Source: Thalassococcus_A lentus
GTDB lineage: Bacteria > Pseudomonadota > Alphaproteobacteria > Rhodobacterales > Rhodobacteraceae
Direction: 5' to 3'
DNA: 64,000 nucleotides
Assembly: GCF_028023555.1 (NCBI RefSeq)
Contig: NZ_JAQIOY010000001.1
Location: 744,001 to 808,000, forward strand
Below, one piece after another: positions 55,489 through 64,000 of this stretch (its first letter is position 1; every line of letters starts with the position of its first letter). A program made the position numbers and the translations under genes. The notes below the pieces were generated by a model. It saw only the letters and a list, made by a program, of their open reading frames with translations, was not told the origin of the DNA and searched no databases.

Positions 55489-56643
55489 TCAGCCCTTCAT
55501 GGAATCCCAAAAGGTTTTTACTGAAGAGAAAAAGCTTTTGGATTCGGGGTTATTGTCTTCTGACAGCTCCTCAAACTCACGCAGCAATTCCTTTTGACGC
55601 GATGTCAGGTTCACCGGTGTTTCCACGGCCAGTTCGATGAACATATCGCCGGGACCTCCGCCGCGCAGGGCAGGCATGCCTTTGCCGCGTAGGCGCATCT
55701 GGCGGCCCGATTGGCTGCCGGCAGGGATTTTCACCCGGCTGCGGCCACCGTCGATGGTTGGCACCTCGATGTCGCCGCCAAGTGCGGCCACAGCCATGGA
55801 GACCGGTACGCGGCAGTGCAGTTCGGTGCTTTCCCGTTCAAAGATCTTGTGCGGGCTGACTTCGATGAAGATGTACAGATCCCCCGGAGGACCACCGCGC
55901 ATGCCGGCTTCGCCTTCACCAGCCAAACGGATTCGGGTGCCTGTTTCGACCCCTGCTGGAATATTCACCGAAAGGGCGCGTTCTTTCTGAACGCGGCCGT
56001 GGCCGCCGCAGCCATTGCATGGGTTCTTGATGATCTGGCCGAGACCTGAACAGGTCGGGCAGGTGCGTTCCACCGTAAAGAAGCCCTGTGTGGCGCGTAC
56101 TTTACCCATGCCGGAGCAGGTTGGACAGGTGGTTGGCTCTGCCCCGCCCTCAGCACCGGAGCCGTTGCATTCTTCACATTGCACCGAGGTGGGCACGTTG
56201 ATCGTCTTCTGCAGGCCGGAATAGCTTTCTTCCAGCGTGACACGCAGGTTGTAACGCAGATCTGCCCCGCGCGCGGCGCGTTGGCGTCCACCGCCACCCT
56301 GACGGCCCCCCATGAAGTCGCCGAACAAGTCGTCGAATACGTCGGAAAAGGCGCTGGCAAAATCACCCTGACCGCCGCCAAAGCCTGCACCGGGCCGACC
56401 GCCACCGCCCATGCCGCCTTCGAATGCGGCGTGGCCAAAGCGATCGTATGCGGCCTTTTTCTCGGCGTCCTTGAGGACCTCATAGGCCTCGTTGGCTTCC
56501 TTGAACATATTCTCGGCATCCGGATTATCGGCATTGCGATCCGGGTGCAGTTCCTTGGCTTTCTGGCGATAGGCTTTTTTGATCTCGTCTGCAGAAGCGC
56601 CCTGAGACAAGCCGAGCACTTCGTAATAGTCGCGTTTGGACAT
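55489..56643 (-). CDS. dnaJ: Chaperone DnaJ
   Basis: A 384-residue Hsp40 that delivers substrates to DnaK and stimulates its ATPase. J domain with HPD in QKAKELHPDRNADNP, Gly/Phe-rich linker, zinc-finger domain with four CxxCxGxG-type repeats (CEECNGSG, CPTCSGMG, CPTCSGLG, CNGCGGHG), and the C-terminal substrate-binding part. ATG at 56643 is the family start; an upstream ATG at 56670 adds nine unrelated residues. It follows dnaK after a 78-nt gap with a hairpin. Confidence 0.97.
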   Translation of the reverse strand: MSKRDYYEVLGLSQGASADEIKKAYRQKAKELHPDRNADNPDAENMFKEANEAYEVLKDAEKKAAYDRFGHAAFEGGMGGGGRPGAGFGGGQGDFASAFSDVFDDLFGDFMGGRQGGGGRQRAARGADLRYNLRVTLEESYSGLQKTINVPTSVQCEECNGSGAEGGAEPTTCPTCSGMGKVRATQGFFTVERTCPTCSGLGQIIKNPCNGCGGHGRVQKERALSVNIPAGVETGTRIRLAGEGEAGMRGGPPGDLYIFIEVSPHKIFERESTELHCRVPVSMAVAALGGDIEVPTIDGGRSRVKIPAGSQSGRQMRLRGKGMPALRGGGPGDMFIELAVETPVNLTSRQKELLREFEELSEDNNPESKSFFSSVKTFWDSMKG

Positions 56644-56671
56644 ATCAGCCCTCCTTTTCGCAGAACGCAAA

Positions 56672-56698
56672 GGGCCGGCCCGGTGTCCGGACCGGCCC
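56672..56698 (-). terminator. Hairpin between dnaK and dnaJ
   Basis: A 12-bp stem with one mismatch (GGGCCGGCCCGG against CCGGACCGGCCC) around a 3-nt loop, 23 nt behind the dnaK stop. Its short T-run suggests partial termination that lowers dnaJ relative to dnaK. Confidence 0.6.
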
Positions 56699-56721
56699 CT
56701 GATTGGTTCCGCGTATCGGCC

Positions 56722-58647
56722 TTAGGCCCGCTTGTTGTCGTCCAGGTCCTCGAAATCGGCGTCAACGATGGTGTCGTCTTCAGCACCGGCCGCTTCGTCT
56801 GCCGCTGCTTGCACGTCGTCGTTACCGCCTTCTTCGGCCTGTGCCTTGTAGATCGCCTCACCCAGACGCATGGCCACTTCGGTCACGTTCTGAATGCCAG
56901 ACTTGATCTTCTCGGCCTCGGCGTCGTCCTTTTCGAGGTCGTCCTTGAGAGCCGCAACAGCCAGTTCGATCGCTTCGACAGTCGAAGGATCAACCTTGTC
57001 GCCGTGATCCTCGATCGATTTCTCTGTCGAATGGATCAGGCTTTCGGCCTGGTTGCGGGCCTCGACCAGCTCTTTGCGGGCCTTGTCGGCGTCGGCGTTT
57101 TCTTCGGCTTCTTTCACCATGTTTTCGATGTCTTCATCGCTTAGGCCGCCAGAGGCCTGAATGGTGATCTTCTGCTCTTTGTTGGTGCCTTTGTCCTTGG
57201 CGGAAACAGACACGATGCCGTTGGCGTCGATGTCAAAGGTCACCTCAATCTGAGGCATGCCGCGTGGCGCCGGAGGGATATCTTCGAGGTTGAACTGACC
57301 AAGCATCTTGTTGTCTGCGGCCATCTCGCGTTCACCCTGGAAGACCCGGATCGTCACAGCGTTCTGGTTGTCCTCAGCCGTCGAGAAGACCTGAGACTTC
57401 TTCGTCGGGATCGTGGTGTTACGGTCGATCAGACGCGTGAAGACGCCGCCCAGTGTCTCAATGCCCAGCGACAGAGGTGTCACGTCGAGCAGAACCACGT
57501 CCTTGACGTCGCCCTGCAGAACGCCGGCCTGAATGGCCGCACCCATGGCAACCACTTCGTCCGGGTTCACGCCCTTGTGGGGCTCTTTGCCAAAGAACTT
57601 GGTCACTTCTTCGATGACTTTGGGCATACGTGTCATCCCGCCGACCAGAACGACTTCGTCGATGTCGGAGGTGGACAGGCCTGCATCCTTGAGCGCAGCG
57701 GCGCATGGCTTCATCGAACCTTTGATCAGATCGCCAACCAGGCTTTCCAGCTTGGCGCGGGTCAGCTTCATCACCAGGTGAAGCGGCTGACCATTGGCGC
57801 CCATCGAGATGAACGGCTGGTTGATTTCCGTCTGCGAAGACGAGGACAGTTCGATCTTGGCTTTTTCTGCAGCTTCCTTGAGACGCTGAAGAGCCATCTT
57901 GTCCTGTGTCAGGTCAACTGAGTTCTCTTTTTTGAACTGGTCCGCCAGATAGTTGACGATCCGCATGTCGAAGTCTTCGCCACCCAGGAAGGTGTCACCG
58001 TTGGTGGACTTCACTTCGAACAGGCCATCGTCGATTTCCAGGATGGTTACGTCAAAGGTACCGCCGCCAAGGTCATAGACCGCGATTGTGCGGGATTCTT
58101 TCTTGTCGAGGCCATAAGCCAGCGCCGCAGCTGTCGGTTCGTTGATGATGCGCAGCACTTCGAGGCCTGCAATCTTGCCGGCGTCTTTGGTGGCCTGACG
58201 CTGAGCGTCATTGAAATATGCAGGTACTGTGATGACCGCTTGGGTCACATCTTCGCCCATGTAGGATTCTGCGGTTTCTTTCATCTTTTGCAGGATGAAG
58301 GCAGAAATCTGCGAGGGGCTGTACTTCTCGCCGCGGGCTTCGACCCACGCGTCGCCGTTGCCGCCATCGATGACGTTGAACGGCATGTTCTTGCGGTCTT
58401 TGGCCAGATCCGGGTCGTCGTTACGACGGCCGATCAGACGCTTGACGCCAAAAACGGTGTTTTCTGGGTTGGTGACAGCCTGCCGTTTGGCGGGCTGACC
58501 GACGAGGCGCTCATCGTCTGCAAAAGCAACGATAGACGGCGTTGTTCGCGCGCCTTCGGAGTTTTCGATGACGCGGGGTTGCGAGCCATCCATGATAGCA
58601 ACGCAGGAGTTTGTCGTACCGAGGTCGATACCGATCACTTTGGCCAT
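56722..58647 (-). CDS. dnaK: Chaperone DnaK (Hsp70)
   Basis: The 641-residue Hsp70. ATPase domain with GIDLGTTNSCVAIMDG, INEPTAAALAYGLDK, YDLGGGTFDVTILEIDDG and VLVGGMTRMPKV; substrate-binding domain beginning near DVTPLSLGIETLGGVFT; C-terminal lid and acidic tail ending DFEDLDDNKRA. A sigma-32-like promoter lies upstream (58761-58789). Confidence 0.99.
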   Translation of the reverse strand: MAKVIGIDLGTTNSCVAIMDGSQPRVIENSEGARTTPSIVAFADDERLVGQPAKRQAVTNPENTVFGVKRLIGRRNDDPDLAKDRKNMPFNVIDGGNGDAWVEARGEKYSPSQISAFILQKMKETAESYMGEDVTQAVITVPAYFNDAQRQATKDAGKIAGLEVLRIINEPTAAALAYGLDKKESRTIAVYDLGGGTFDVTILEIDDGLFEVKSTNGDTFLGGEDFDMRIVNYLADQFKKENSVDLTQDKMALQRLKEAAEKAKIELSSSSQTEINQPFISMGANGQPLHLVMKLTRAKLESLVGDLIKGSMKPCAAALKDAGLSTSDIDEVVLVGGMTRMPKVIEEVTKFFGKEPHKGVNPDEVVAMGAAIQAGVLQGDVKDVVLLDVTPLSLGIETLGGVFTRLIDRNTTIPTKKSQVFSTAEDNQNAVTIRVFQGEREMAADNKMLGQFNLEDIPPAPRGMPQIEVTFDIDANGIVSVSAKDKGTNKEQKITIQASGGLSDEDIENMVKEAEENADADKARKELVEARNQAESLIHSTEKSIEDHGDKVDPSTVEAIELAVAALKDDLEKDDAEAEKIKSGIQNVTEVAMRLGEAIYKAQAEEGGNDDVQAAADEAAGAEDDTIVDADFEDLDDNKRA

Positions 58648-58760
58648 TATTCGATCCCTTCTAGTCTTAAGGCGATGTCCCGAGGCAGCGGACCCATTAC
58701 GGCATCCCGCCCCGATAGCGAAGTGCCGAGCAGGAAAGCTGTCCGGCGCGTTCGGAGGGT

Positions 58761-58789
58761 ATATAAGGAGGGGTCAGGTCCGCTGCAAG
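58761..58789 (-). promoter_or_regulatory. Sigma-32 (RpoH) type heat-shock promoter of dnaK
   Basis: On the minus strand: CTTG (58789-58786), 18 nt, CTTATAT (58767-58761). This matches the alphaproteobacterial RpoH consensus CTTG-N17/18-CYTATNT. It leaves a leader of about 105 nt before the dnaK ATG at 58647. Confidence 0.75.
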
Positions 58790-58808
58790 CGCCGGGAGGG
58801 ATGGGTTT

Positions 58809-59444
58809 TTGACAAATGACGCGAAAATACCCGATTGGGGCCCCGAGACGCTGCATTTACGTGGTTTTCGTATTCATCCTGGCTGGTTTTCGGCAGAGGA
58901 CCAACGCGCATTGGTTGCAGATTTGCGCCAGGTGCTCACCAAAGCGCCACTGTTTCAGCCGATAACGCCAAGAGGGCACAAAATGTCTGTCCGTATGAGC
59001 GCGGCAGGTAAATATGGCTGGATCACGGATCGGAAGGGGTATCGCTATTCAAAAGTGCATCCCCAAGGGATGCATTGGCCTGCAATTCCTGACCGCGTTA
59101 TGGACGCCTGGTACGCTTTGGCCAATTGCCCGCGCGAACCGGAATGCTGTTTGATCAACTGGTACAGCGAAGATGCGCGAATGGGCCTGCATCAGGATCG
59201 GGACGAAGCAGACTTTGACTGCCCTGTGCTGTCTATCTCGCTTGGAGATGACGCGCTGTTTCGAATGGGCAATGTGGAACGGGGTGGCAAGACGGAATCT
59301 GTTTGGCTGCGATCAGGCGATGTCGTTGTCATGGGCGGCGATGCACGGCTGCGGTTTCATGGGGTGGATCGTATCCGTTTTGGATCCTCTACCTTGTTGT
59401 CCAAGGGTGGCAGGATCAATTTGACACTGCGTGTCGTGACCTGA
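58809..59444 (+). CDS. alkB: Alpha-ketoglutarate-dependent DNA repair dioxygenase AlkB
   Basis: A 211-residue Fe(II) dioxygenase that removes alkyl groups from DNA bases. Iron ligands in GLHQDRDEAD (HxD) and RLRFHGVDRI (His); the 2-oxoglutarate arginine is in RINLTLRVV; NWYSEDARMG and LSISLGDDALFRMG are AlkB blocks. The start is a TTG at 58809 with GGAGGG 8 nt upstream. Divergent from dnaK, sharing 161 nt. Confidence 0.93.
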   Translation: MTNDAKIPDWGPETLHLRGFRIHPGWFSAEDQRALVADLRQVLTKAPLFQPITPRGHKMSVRMSAAGKYGWITDRKGYRYSKVHPQGMHWPAIPDRVMDAWYALANCPREPECCLINWYSEDARMGLHQDRDEADFDCPVLSISLGDDALFRMGNVERGGKTESVWLRSGDVVVMGGDARLRFHGVDRIRFGSSTLLSKGGRINLTLRVVT

Positions 59445-59566
59445 TCTGTCGCGCCATGATGCAGGCACCGGGCCCATGATCCGTGGTCTGGGTGATCTGA
59501 CGCAGGGTGTTGTTTGCGAATGCAGCTGAACCCTGCTCGGATCTAGGGTGACGTTTTGAAACAATG

Positions 59567-59596
59567 ACTGGCAGAGCTTAGTGCCCTTGCCAGTCA
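59567..59596. terminator. Inverted repeat after alkB
   Basis: GACTGGCA-N14-TGCCAGTC in the 230-nt gap between the convergent alkB and SH3-protein genes. A second, weaker candidate (ACCGT/ACGGT followed by six T) lies at 59644-59668. No gene is supported in this gap. Confidence 0.5.
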
Positions 59597-59674
59597 ATTA
59601 GCCGAGACGCCCTTCCATCAGCCGCGGTCCATCCGGCGAAATGACCGTTTTGCCGTGGACGGTTTTTTAGCAGA

Positions 59675-60304
59675 TCACGGCGCTACCAGTGAGCAGCATC
59701 CTGAGTGTGTATACGTTGTCCCATCGGCAAAAGCCGCAACTATAACGCCCTGAAAGCCTGATGTGTCGTCAATCATAGTGCTGTCGCACTGAAGCTGCCT
59801 GATCGAAGCCGTGACAGTGACATTCGGGCCGCGCGCGGCCATCCCCCAAGCCAGAAAGCTTTCAGACCCTTTGCGCAATGCAGAGGCCTGAAGCCGCATT
59901 CCTTCTTCGTAGGACTGACGATAGATTGCTTCGCCGCCTTGCTCGAAAGTGAACATCCAAGGCGCTTCGCTGCCGTTGCAGCGCATGGCGGGCCAGTCAG
60001 GAAACGAGCCATTGGGCACGGCGGCCATGTAACGCATGTAGACCCAACCCATGCCGCTTTCGCCAGTGCCAACGCGGCCCCAGCGGCCGTTTTCGGTGAC
60101 TTCGATCACTTCGACATAGGTTTGATCGTAGGCCAGTTCACTGATGATTGGTGATTTGGCGGTTGGCTGCTGCCGGACGTTCAGAACGTCGTCAGAAGCA
60201 ACATCGACGACATTGAACAAGGCGGGCAAAGGCGCGGCATCGAAATGCCCGCCTGCCAAGGCGGTATTGGCGGTCAAAACAATGGCAATCACAAATCTCA
60301 GCAT
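59675..60304 (-). CDS. Exported protein with bacterial SH3 domain
   Basis: A 209-residue protein with signal peptide LRFVIAIVLTANTALA and an SH3b domain at about residues 30-95 (VASDDVLNVRQQPTAKSPII, then NGRWGRVGTGESGMGWVYMRYM split at the glycine). The remaining 110 residues contain cysteines (MRCNGSEAPWMF; QLQCDSTMIDD; SGCCSLVAP) and are of no known family, perhaps a COG3650-like domain. It may bind the cell wall. ATG at 60304 starts at the signal peptide. Confidence 0.85.
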   Translation of the reverse strand: MLRFVIAIVLTANTALAGGHFDAAPLPALFNVVDVASDDVLNVRQQPTAKSPIISELAYDQTYVEVIEVTENGRWGRVGTGESGMGWVYMRYMAAVPNGSFPDWPAMRCNGSEAPWMFTFEQGGEAIYRQSYEEGMRLQASALRKGSESFLAWGMAARGPNVTVTASIRQLQCDSTMIDDTSGFQGVIVAAFADGTTYTHSGCCSLVAP

Positions 60305-60411
60305 GGCTTGGTTCCAATCAGTTGGCGGCAAGGTCGCGAATAATGGAAACAGGCTATGGTCCTCAGGCTAAGCTGGCAACTACGGGATACCCTGCTTTGC
60401 CAAGCAGGGGT

Positions 60412-61242
60412 TCAGCGGCGCGCGCCCCAGGATGCAGAGGCATGTTTGCGGGTATAGAATTCGCCCATCAGACCAATCATGATCAGCACCAAAGACAGAT
60501 AAAGCGCGTATTCCCAATCGGAATTGCGCGGGTTGTAGTTCACGAAGGCATATCCGCGCGATTGGTCGATGGCGTGAAAGAGCGGGTTCCAATCAAACAT
60601 GACCAGCATGTAACTGGGCAGAGTATTGGCCACGAACATCTTGCCCGAGGCGATCATGTTCGCCCTTTGGTACACGGTCGAAATGATGCTGACCTGGGTC
60701 GGGAACCAAGGCTTTACAGCCAGAAAGACCATTCCAATCGCTGCGCCGGAAAACCATGCCAAAATCACCATGGCGATGCAGCCAATGGGATCATTGATTT
60801 CCTGCATTACGAATGGATTGAAGGCCACGTCGTAGACGAACAGGATCGCGAACAACGACAGGAATTGAATGTAGAGTGTGCTCAGCATTGCGGCGGCGAT
60901 CGAAATGGCCGTGTTCATAGGGGCGTGCTGCATCATCGGACTGGCGGGCCCTTCGGAGCTGACAACGGCCGACAGGGTTTTGGTGTGCGTCATGTACAGG
61001 AAGACGCCCGTCATGATGTAGATCATGAAATCCCCGCGGATCGCGACGCCGCGCAGCCCGAGGATCAGGAACATAAAGTAGAACGCCAGCACGAAGATAA
61101 TCGTCTGAAGCATGTTCATAAAGATCGCCATAAAGGCATTGCCATGCGTCTTGCGAACGGCGCGTACGGAATTGTGGTAGATCAACTCTCCTATGTAGAG
61201 CGCTGATCCGAGCCGACCGCGCGGCTTGGTCACATGAAACAT
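60412..61242 (-). CDS. ABC-2 type permease for polysaccharide export (KpsM/RkpT-like)
   Basis: A 276-residue membrane protein with six predicted helices: AIFMNMLQTIIFVLAFYFMF, DFMIYIMTGVFLYMTHTKTL, LYIQFLSLFAILFVYDVAF, IAMVILAWFSGAAIGMVFLA and two near the C-terminus, where FDWNPLFHAIDQSRGYAF is a family signature of capsule and O-antigen exporters. The ATPase partner is not in the window on this side. GGAGCAGG precedes the ATG at 61242; longer upstream frames are not supported. Divergent from cysQ. Confidence 0.88.
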   Translation of the reverse strand: MFHVTKPRGRLGSALYIGELIYHNSVRAVRKTHGNAFMAIFMNMLQTIIFVLAFYFMFLILGLRGVAIRGDFMIYIMTGVFLYMTHTKTLSAVVSSEGPASPMMQHAPMNTAISIAAAMLSTLYIQFLSLFAILFVYDVAFNPFVMQEINDPIGCIAMVILAWFSGAAIGMVFLAVKPWFPTQVSIISTVYQRANMIASGKMFVANTLPSYMLVMFDWNPLFHAIDQSRGYAFVNYNPRNSDWEYALYLSLVLIMIGLMGEFYTRKHASASWGARR

Positions 61243-61373
61243 ACTGCCTGCTCCGATATTCTTCGGTTTCGTGCTTTTGCGGCTTGCTTGCCGTTTGTTG
61301 TCTTTGGCACCATAAGGCTGGCAGGTTTTCAAATCAATGAATCCGCGCATTGAGCCGTGGAAAGGAGCCTTGG

Positions 61374-62171
61374 GTGAATTATTCCGATCTTATTCCTGTA
61401 ATCCGTCGTCTTGCCATCGAAGCCGGTGACAAGATCATGGAGATTTACAACTCTGATGATTTCGACGTGAAAGTGAAGTCAGACGCGAGCCCCGTCACCG
61501 AAGCGGACGAAGCGGCCGACGCACTGATTTCTGCCGGTTTGCGCGCGGCCTTTCCGGATGTGGCTCTTGTCACAGAAGAACAGGCGGACAGCCACGAAAT
61601 CAGCGCTGAGCGTTTCTTGATTGTTGATCCGCTGGATGGAACCAAGGAATTCATCAATCGCCGCGGTGATTTTACGGTAAACATCGCACTGGTCGAAGAT
61701 GGGGTGCCAACCCGCGGTGTGGTCTACGCCCCGGCAAAGCAGCGTATGTTCTATACGGACAGCGTTGGACACTCTGTAGAAGAGACCGGGCCTTTCGATG
61801 CTGCGGAGGCGGGTGAAACCCAACCGATCCGCGTCAGCGAACCGAACAATGACGCGTTGATGATTGTAGCGTCCAAATCCCACCGCGATCAGGCGACCGA
61901 TGACTACATCGGCAAATACAACGTCAAGGATAGCAAGAGCGCGGGATCGTCCCTAAAGTTTTGCCTGGTCGCAACCGGCGAGGCGGATTTGTATCCGCGT
62001 GTTGGCAGAACCATGGAATGGGACACCGCTGCCGGTCATGCCGTTCTGGCCGGTGCAGGTGGACACGTCGTACGTTTTGATGATCACACACCGCTTGTTT
62101 ATGGCAAAGCCGGTTTCGCAAATCCGTTCTTTATTGCCTACGCGCCGGGTGTGGATCTGAAAGAGGCCTGA
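61374..62171 (+). CDS. cysQ: 3'(2'),5'-bisphosphate nucleotidase CysQ
   Basis: A 265-residue inositol-monophosphatase-fold enzyme that hydrolyses adenosine 3',5'-bisphosphate left over from sulfate activation. Metal-site blocks: SPVTEADEAADALI, LVTEEQADS, IVDPLDGTKEFINRRGDF, and WDTAAGHAVLAGAGG in the C-terminal half. The start is a GTG at 61374 with AAAGGAG 7 nt upstream. The glycosyltransferase follows after 3 nt. Confidence 0.93.
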   Translation: MNYSDLIPVIRRLAIEAGDKIMEIYNSDDFDVKVKSDASPVTEADEAADALISAGLRAAFPDVALVTEEQADSHEISAERFLIVDPLDGTKEFINRRGDFTVNIALVEDGVPTRGVVYAPAKQRMFYTDSVGHSVEETGPFDAAEAGETQPIRVSEPNNDALMIVASKSHRDQATDDYIGKYNVKDSKSAGSSLKFCLVATGEADLYPRVGRTMEWDTAAGHAVLAGAGGHVVRFDDHTPLVYGKAGFANPFFIAYAPGVDLKEA

Positions 62172-62174
62172 GCC

Positions 62175-63422
62175 ATGACACTACCCGTCAGCGTCGTCGT
62201 GGTCAGCCGAGGCAGACCGCAGGCGCTGACGCGCTGTTTGGCAGGACTTGCCCAGCTAAACTACGATGCCGTTGAGGTCGTCGTGGTGGCGTGCCCAGAC
62301 GGTATTGCAGCGGTGCAATCCTCTCCTTTTGCAGAGCAGGTCAAGCAACTCCCGTTTGACAAACCCAATATTTCCGAAGCCCGCAATCTGGGTATTGGTT
62401 CCGCTGCCGGTGAAATTGTTGCCTTCATAGACGATGATGCTGTGCCGGAACCGCTGTGGCTGACACACCTTGTGGCGCCGTTCCAGACGGCCGAAGTTGC
62501 TGCGACCGGCGGATATGTGATTGGGCGAAACGGCATATCCTATCAGTGGACGGCCAGAACCGTCGACGGAACTGGCGAAGCCAAACCTTTGCCTCTTGAG
62601 GGTATGGACCCTGTTCTGCTGAGCCCACCGGAAGGGCGGGCAATCAAGACCGAAGGCACCAATATGGCCGTCCGGCGCGATCTCTTGGCTGAGATGGGCG
62701 GATTTGATCCTGCTTACGCGTTTTTTCTGGATGAAACGGACCTGAACATGCGTTTGGCTCTGGCCGGGCAAACGGTGGCGCTGGTTCCTCTCGCACAGGT
62801 GCACCACGGTTATCAGGCAAGCGCGCGGCGCTCATCCGATCGAACACCGACGGATCTGAGGCAGATTGGTGCTTCCAAGATGGTGTTTCTGCGCAAGTAC
62901 ACGGACGAGAAACTTCAAAAGAGAGCCTGGAAGCGGTTTCGCAACGAACAACGGCTGCGATTGCTGAGTTTCATGCAGCGCGGACCTTTGGGCGCAGACG
63001 ACGTTCTACGCCTTTTGCGGGGGCTCAATCGAGGGAAAGCCGAGGGCGCAGCACGTGAATTGCAGGGTCTTGCTCCCTTGCCGCGCGCTTCTGAGGGTTT
63101 TCGTAGCTTTCAGGCAAAGCCGGGTGCGAAACATGTCTGTCTAAAAGGGCGCATCTGGCAGGCCAAGTCTTTGCGTAAGCAAGCGGCCGAGCTGGTCGCC
63201 AGCGGATCTGTCGCGACTCTATTCCTGTTCGGCCCGTCACCTCGGAAGCATTGGGTGCGATTCACCGAAGACGGATACTGGGAACAGAACGGCGGTCTGT
63301 GGGGACAGAGCGAAAGAAGCGGCGCGAAATTCCAATTTTGGAGAATTTCGACACGTTTCCTATCCGAATGTGTCCGCATTTCACCCGTTAGGGGCCATGA
63401 TTCAAACGAATTCCATCGCTAG
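62175..63422 (+). CDS. Family 2 glycosyltransferase
   Basis: A 415-residue GT-A fold enzyme: SVVVVSRGRPQALTRCL, then NISEARNLGIGSAAGEIVAFIDDDAVPEP (split at the glycine) with the metal-binding DDD, and FFLDETDLNMRLALAG as the acceptor/catalytic region. The last 130 residues are basic and not of a known domain. It starts 3 nt after cysQ with AGAGG upstream. Together with the exporter and galU it points to surface polysaccharide synthesis; the sugar and acceptor are unknown. Confidence 0.88.
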   Translation: MTLPVSVVVVSRGRPQALTRCLAGLAQLNYDAVEVVVVACPDGIAAVQSSPFAEQVKQLPFDKPNISEARNLGIGSAAGEIVAFIDDDAVPEPLWLTHLVAPFQTAEVAATGGYVIGRNGISYQWTARTVDGTGEAKPLPLEGMDPVLLSPPEGRAIKTEGTNMAVRRDLLAEMGGFDPAYAFFLDETDLNMRLALAGQTVALVPLAQVHHGYQASARRSSDRTPTDLRQIGASKMVFLRKYTDEKLQKRAWKRFRNEQRLRLLSFMQRGPLGADDVLRLLRGLNRGKAEGAARELQGLAPLPRASEGFRSFQAKPGAKHVCLKGRIWQAKSLRKQAAELVASGSVATLFLFGPSPRKHWVRFTEDGYWEQNGGLWGQSERSGAKFQFWRISTRFLSECVRISPVRGHDSNEFHR

Positions 63423-63515
63423 TTTAATCCTTGTCAGGCCAACCTGTTGCAAGATGGCCTAACGTAGCGCCGACACTGATCGGCATAGTCTAGTGAAAAC
63501 GCATAGTTCGTGCGA

Positions 63516-63532
63516 TATGTTTGGAAAACATA
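63516..63532 (+). promoter_or_regulatory. Hairpin just before the galU ribosome-binding site
   Basis: TATGTTT-GGA-AAACATA, a 7-bp stem ending 2 nt before AGGAG (63535-63539). It may influence access to the start codon at 63547. Confidence 0.35.
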
Positions 63533-63546
63533 AAAGGAGCAGGGTC

Positions 63547-64000
63547 ATGGGTAAGAAGGTAACAAAAGCAATTTTTCCGGTTGCGGGTATGGGAACACGG
63601 TTCCTGCCGGCCACGAAATCTGTTCCGAAGGAAATCATGACGTTGGTGGACCGCCCGTTGGTTCAATACGCCATCGATGAGGCCCGCGCTGCGGGCATCA
63701 AGGAATTCATCTTTGTAACCTCGCGCGGCAAAGGCGCGCTGGAGGACTACTTTGATCACGCCCCGCAGCTTGAGCAGGAGCTCAAGAAAAAGGGCAAGGA
63801 AGAGCTGCTTGAAACGCTCAAGAATACCAACATGGACTCGGGCGAGATTGCCTATATCCGACAGCACCGGGCCTTGGGTCTTGGTCACGCGGTCTGGTGT
63901 GCCCGTCGCCTGATCCACAACGAACCATTTGCGGTCATGCTGCCTGACGATGTTATCGCAGCTGAAAAGCCGTGCTTGCAGCAGATGGTCGAAGCTTATG
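63547..64000 (+). CDS. galU: UTP-glucose-1-phosphate uridylyltransferase, N-terminal part (cut by window end)
   Basis: The first 151 residues of GalU, which makes UDP-glucose for polysaccharides and glycolipids. FPVAGMGTRFLPATKSVPKE is the nucleotide-binding signature, and LVQYAIDEARAAGIKEFIFV, RALGLGHAVWCARRLI and FAVMLPDDVI are further family blocks. AGGAG lies 7 nt before the ATG. The frame is still open at base 64000. Confidence 0.96.
   Translation, partial: MGKKVTKAIFPVAGMGTRFLPATKSVPKEIMTLVDRPLVQYAIDEARAAGIKEFIFVTSRGKGALEDYFDHAPQLEQELKKKGKEELLETLKNTNMDSGEIAYIRQHRALGLGHAVWCARRLIHNEPFAVMLPDDVIAAEKPCLQQMVEAY

Noticed and set aside
59313..59597. Minus-strand frame in the alkB to SH3-protein gap
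   Set aside because: Half lies over alkB, has no SD, and contains a hairpin likely to be a terminator.

Overview
The window is an ordinary alphaproteobacterial chromosome segment, most likely from a marine member of the Rhodobacterales (Roseobacter group). This is inferred from gene content and order: rimP-nusA-ylxR-infB, dnaK-dnaJ, an NDUFA9-like protein, DUF1467 and DUF6455-type genes, a tripartite tricarboxylate (TTT) transporter beside sulfoacetate-type genes, a full urease operon, and a moderately GC-rich sequence. No rRNA genes, CRISPR arrays or IS transposases were seen. One tRNA gene, tRNA-Leu(CAG), is present.

Layout. 1-10,100: 3' end of aspS, an exported DUF1800/DUF1501 pair, a response regulator, methylmalonyl-CoA epimerase, an EI24-type membrane protein with a nitroreductase, a DCC-family protein, an M48 lipoprotein, three overlapping small cysteine-rich genes and an NDUFA9-like protein. 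10,174-18,815: an 8.6-kb integrative island in the 3' end of tRNA-Leu, bounded by a 17-nt direct repeat. It carries a tyrosine integrase, an AlpA-type regulator, a winged-helix-like protein, an MmeI-like single-chain restriction-modification enzyme, a membrane protein directly behind that enzyme, and several unrecognised genes. 18,998-21,638: an overlapping gene pair, TPR/alpha-beta-hydrolase-like plus radical SAM. 21,693-25,840: xylose use (ROK regulator, xylB, xylA). 25,848-32,932: a LacI regulator, a TTT transporter, a CoA-acylating aldehyde dehydrogenase and an AMP-forming CoA ligase, best read as sulfoacetate uptake and conversion to sulfoacetaldehyde. 32,946-39,039: a fumarylacetoacetase-family enzyme and ureD-A-x-B-C-E-F-G, where x is a 54-residue histidine-rich membrane peptide. 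39,262-46,027: a lytic transglycosylase and the rimP-nusA-ylxR-infB operon, closed by a strong terminator. 46,123-54,530: a 44-residue ORF, mutT, argJ, a parvulin isomerase, secA, an anchored exported protein and a PstS-like/OmpA fusion. 54,571-64,000: radC, dnaJ, dnaK with a sigma-32-like promoter, alkB, an SH3-type exported protein, then surface-polysaccharide genes (ABC-2 permease, cysQ, glycosyltransferase, galU cut by the window end).

The best candidates for undescribed biology are: (1) the tRNA-Leu island, in particular the MmeI-like enzyme with the unknown two-helix membrane protein starting 6 nt behind it; (2) the coupled TPR-hydrolase/radical-SAM pair just outside the island; (3) the small secreted histidine-rich peptide encoded inside the urease operon; (4) the triplet of CxxC-x5-C-xx-WL proteins. 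These are inferences from sequence alone; no database search could be run.
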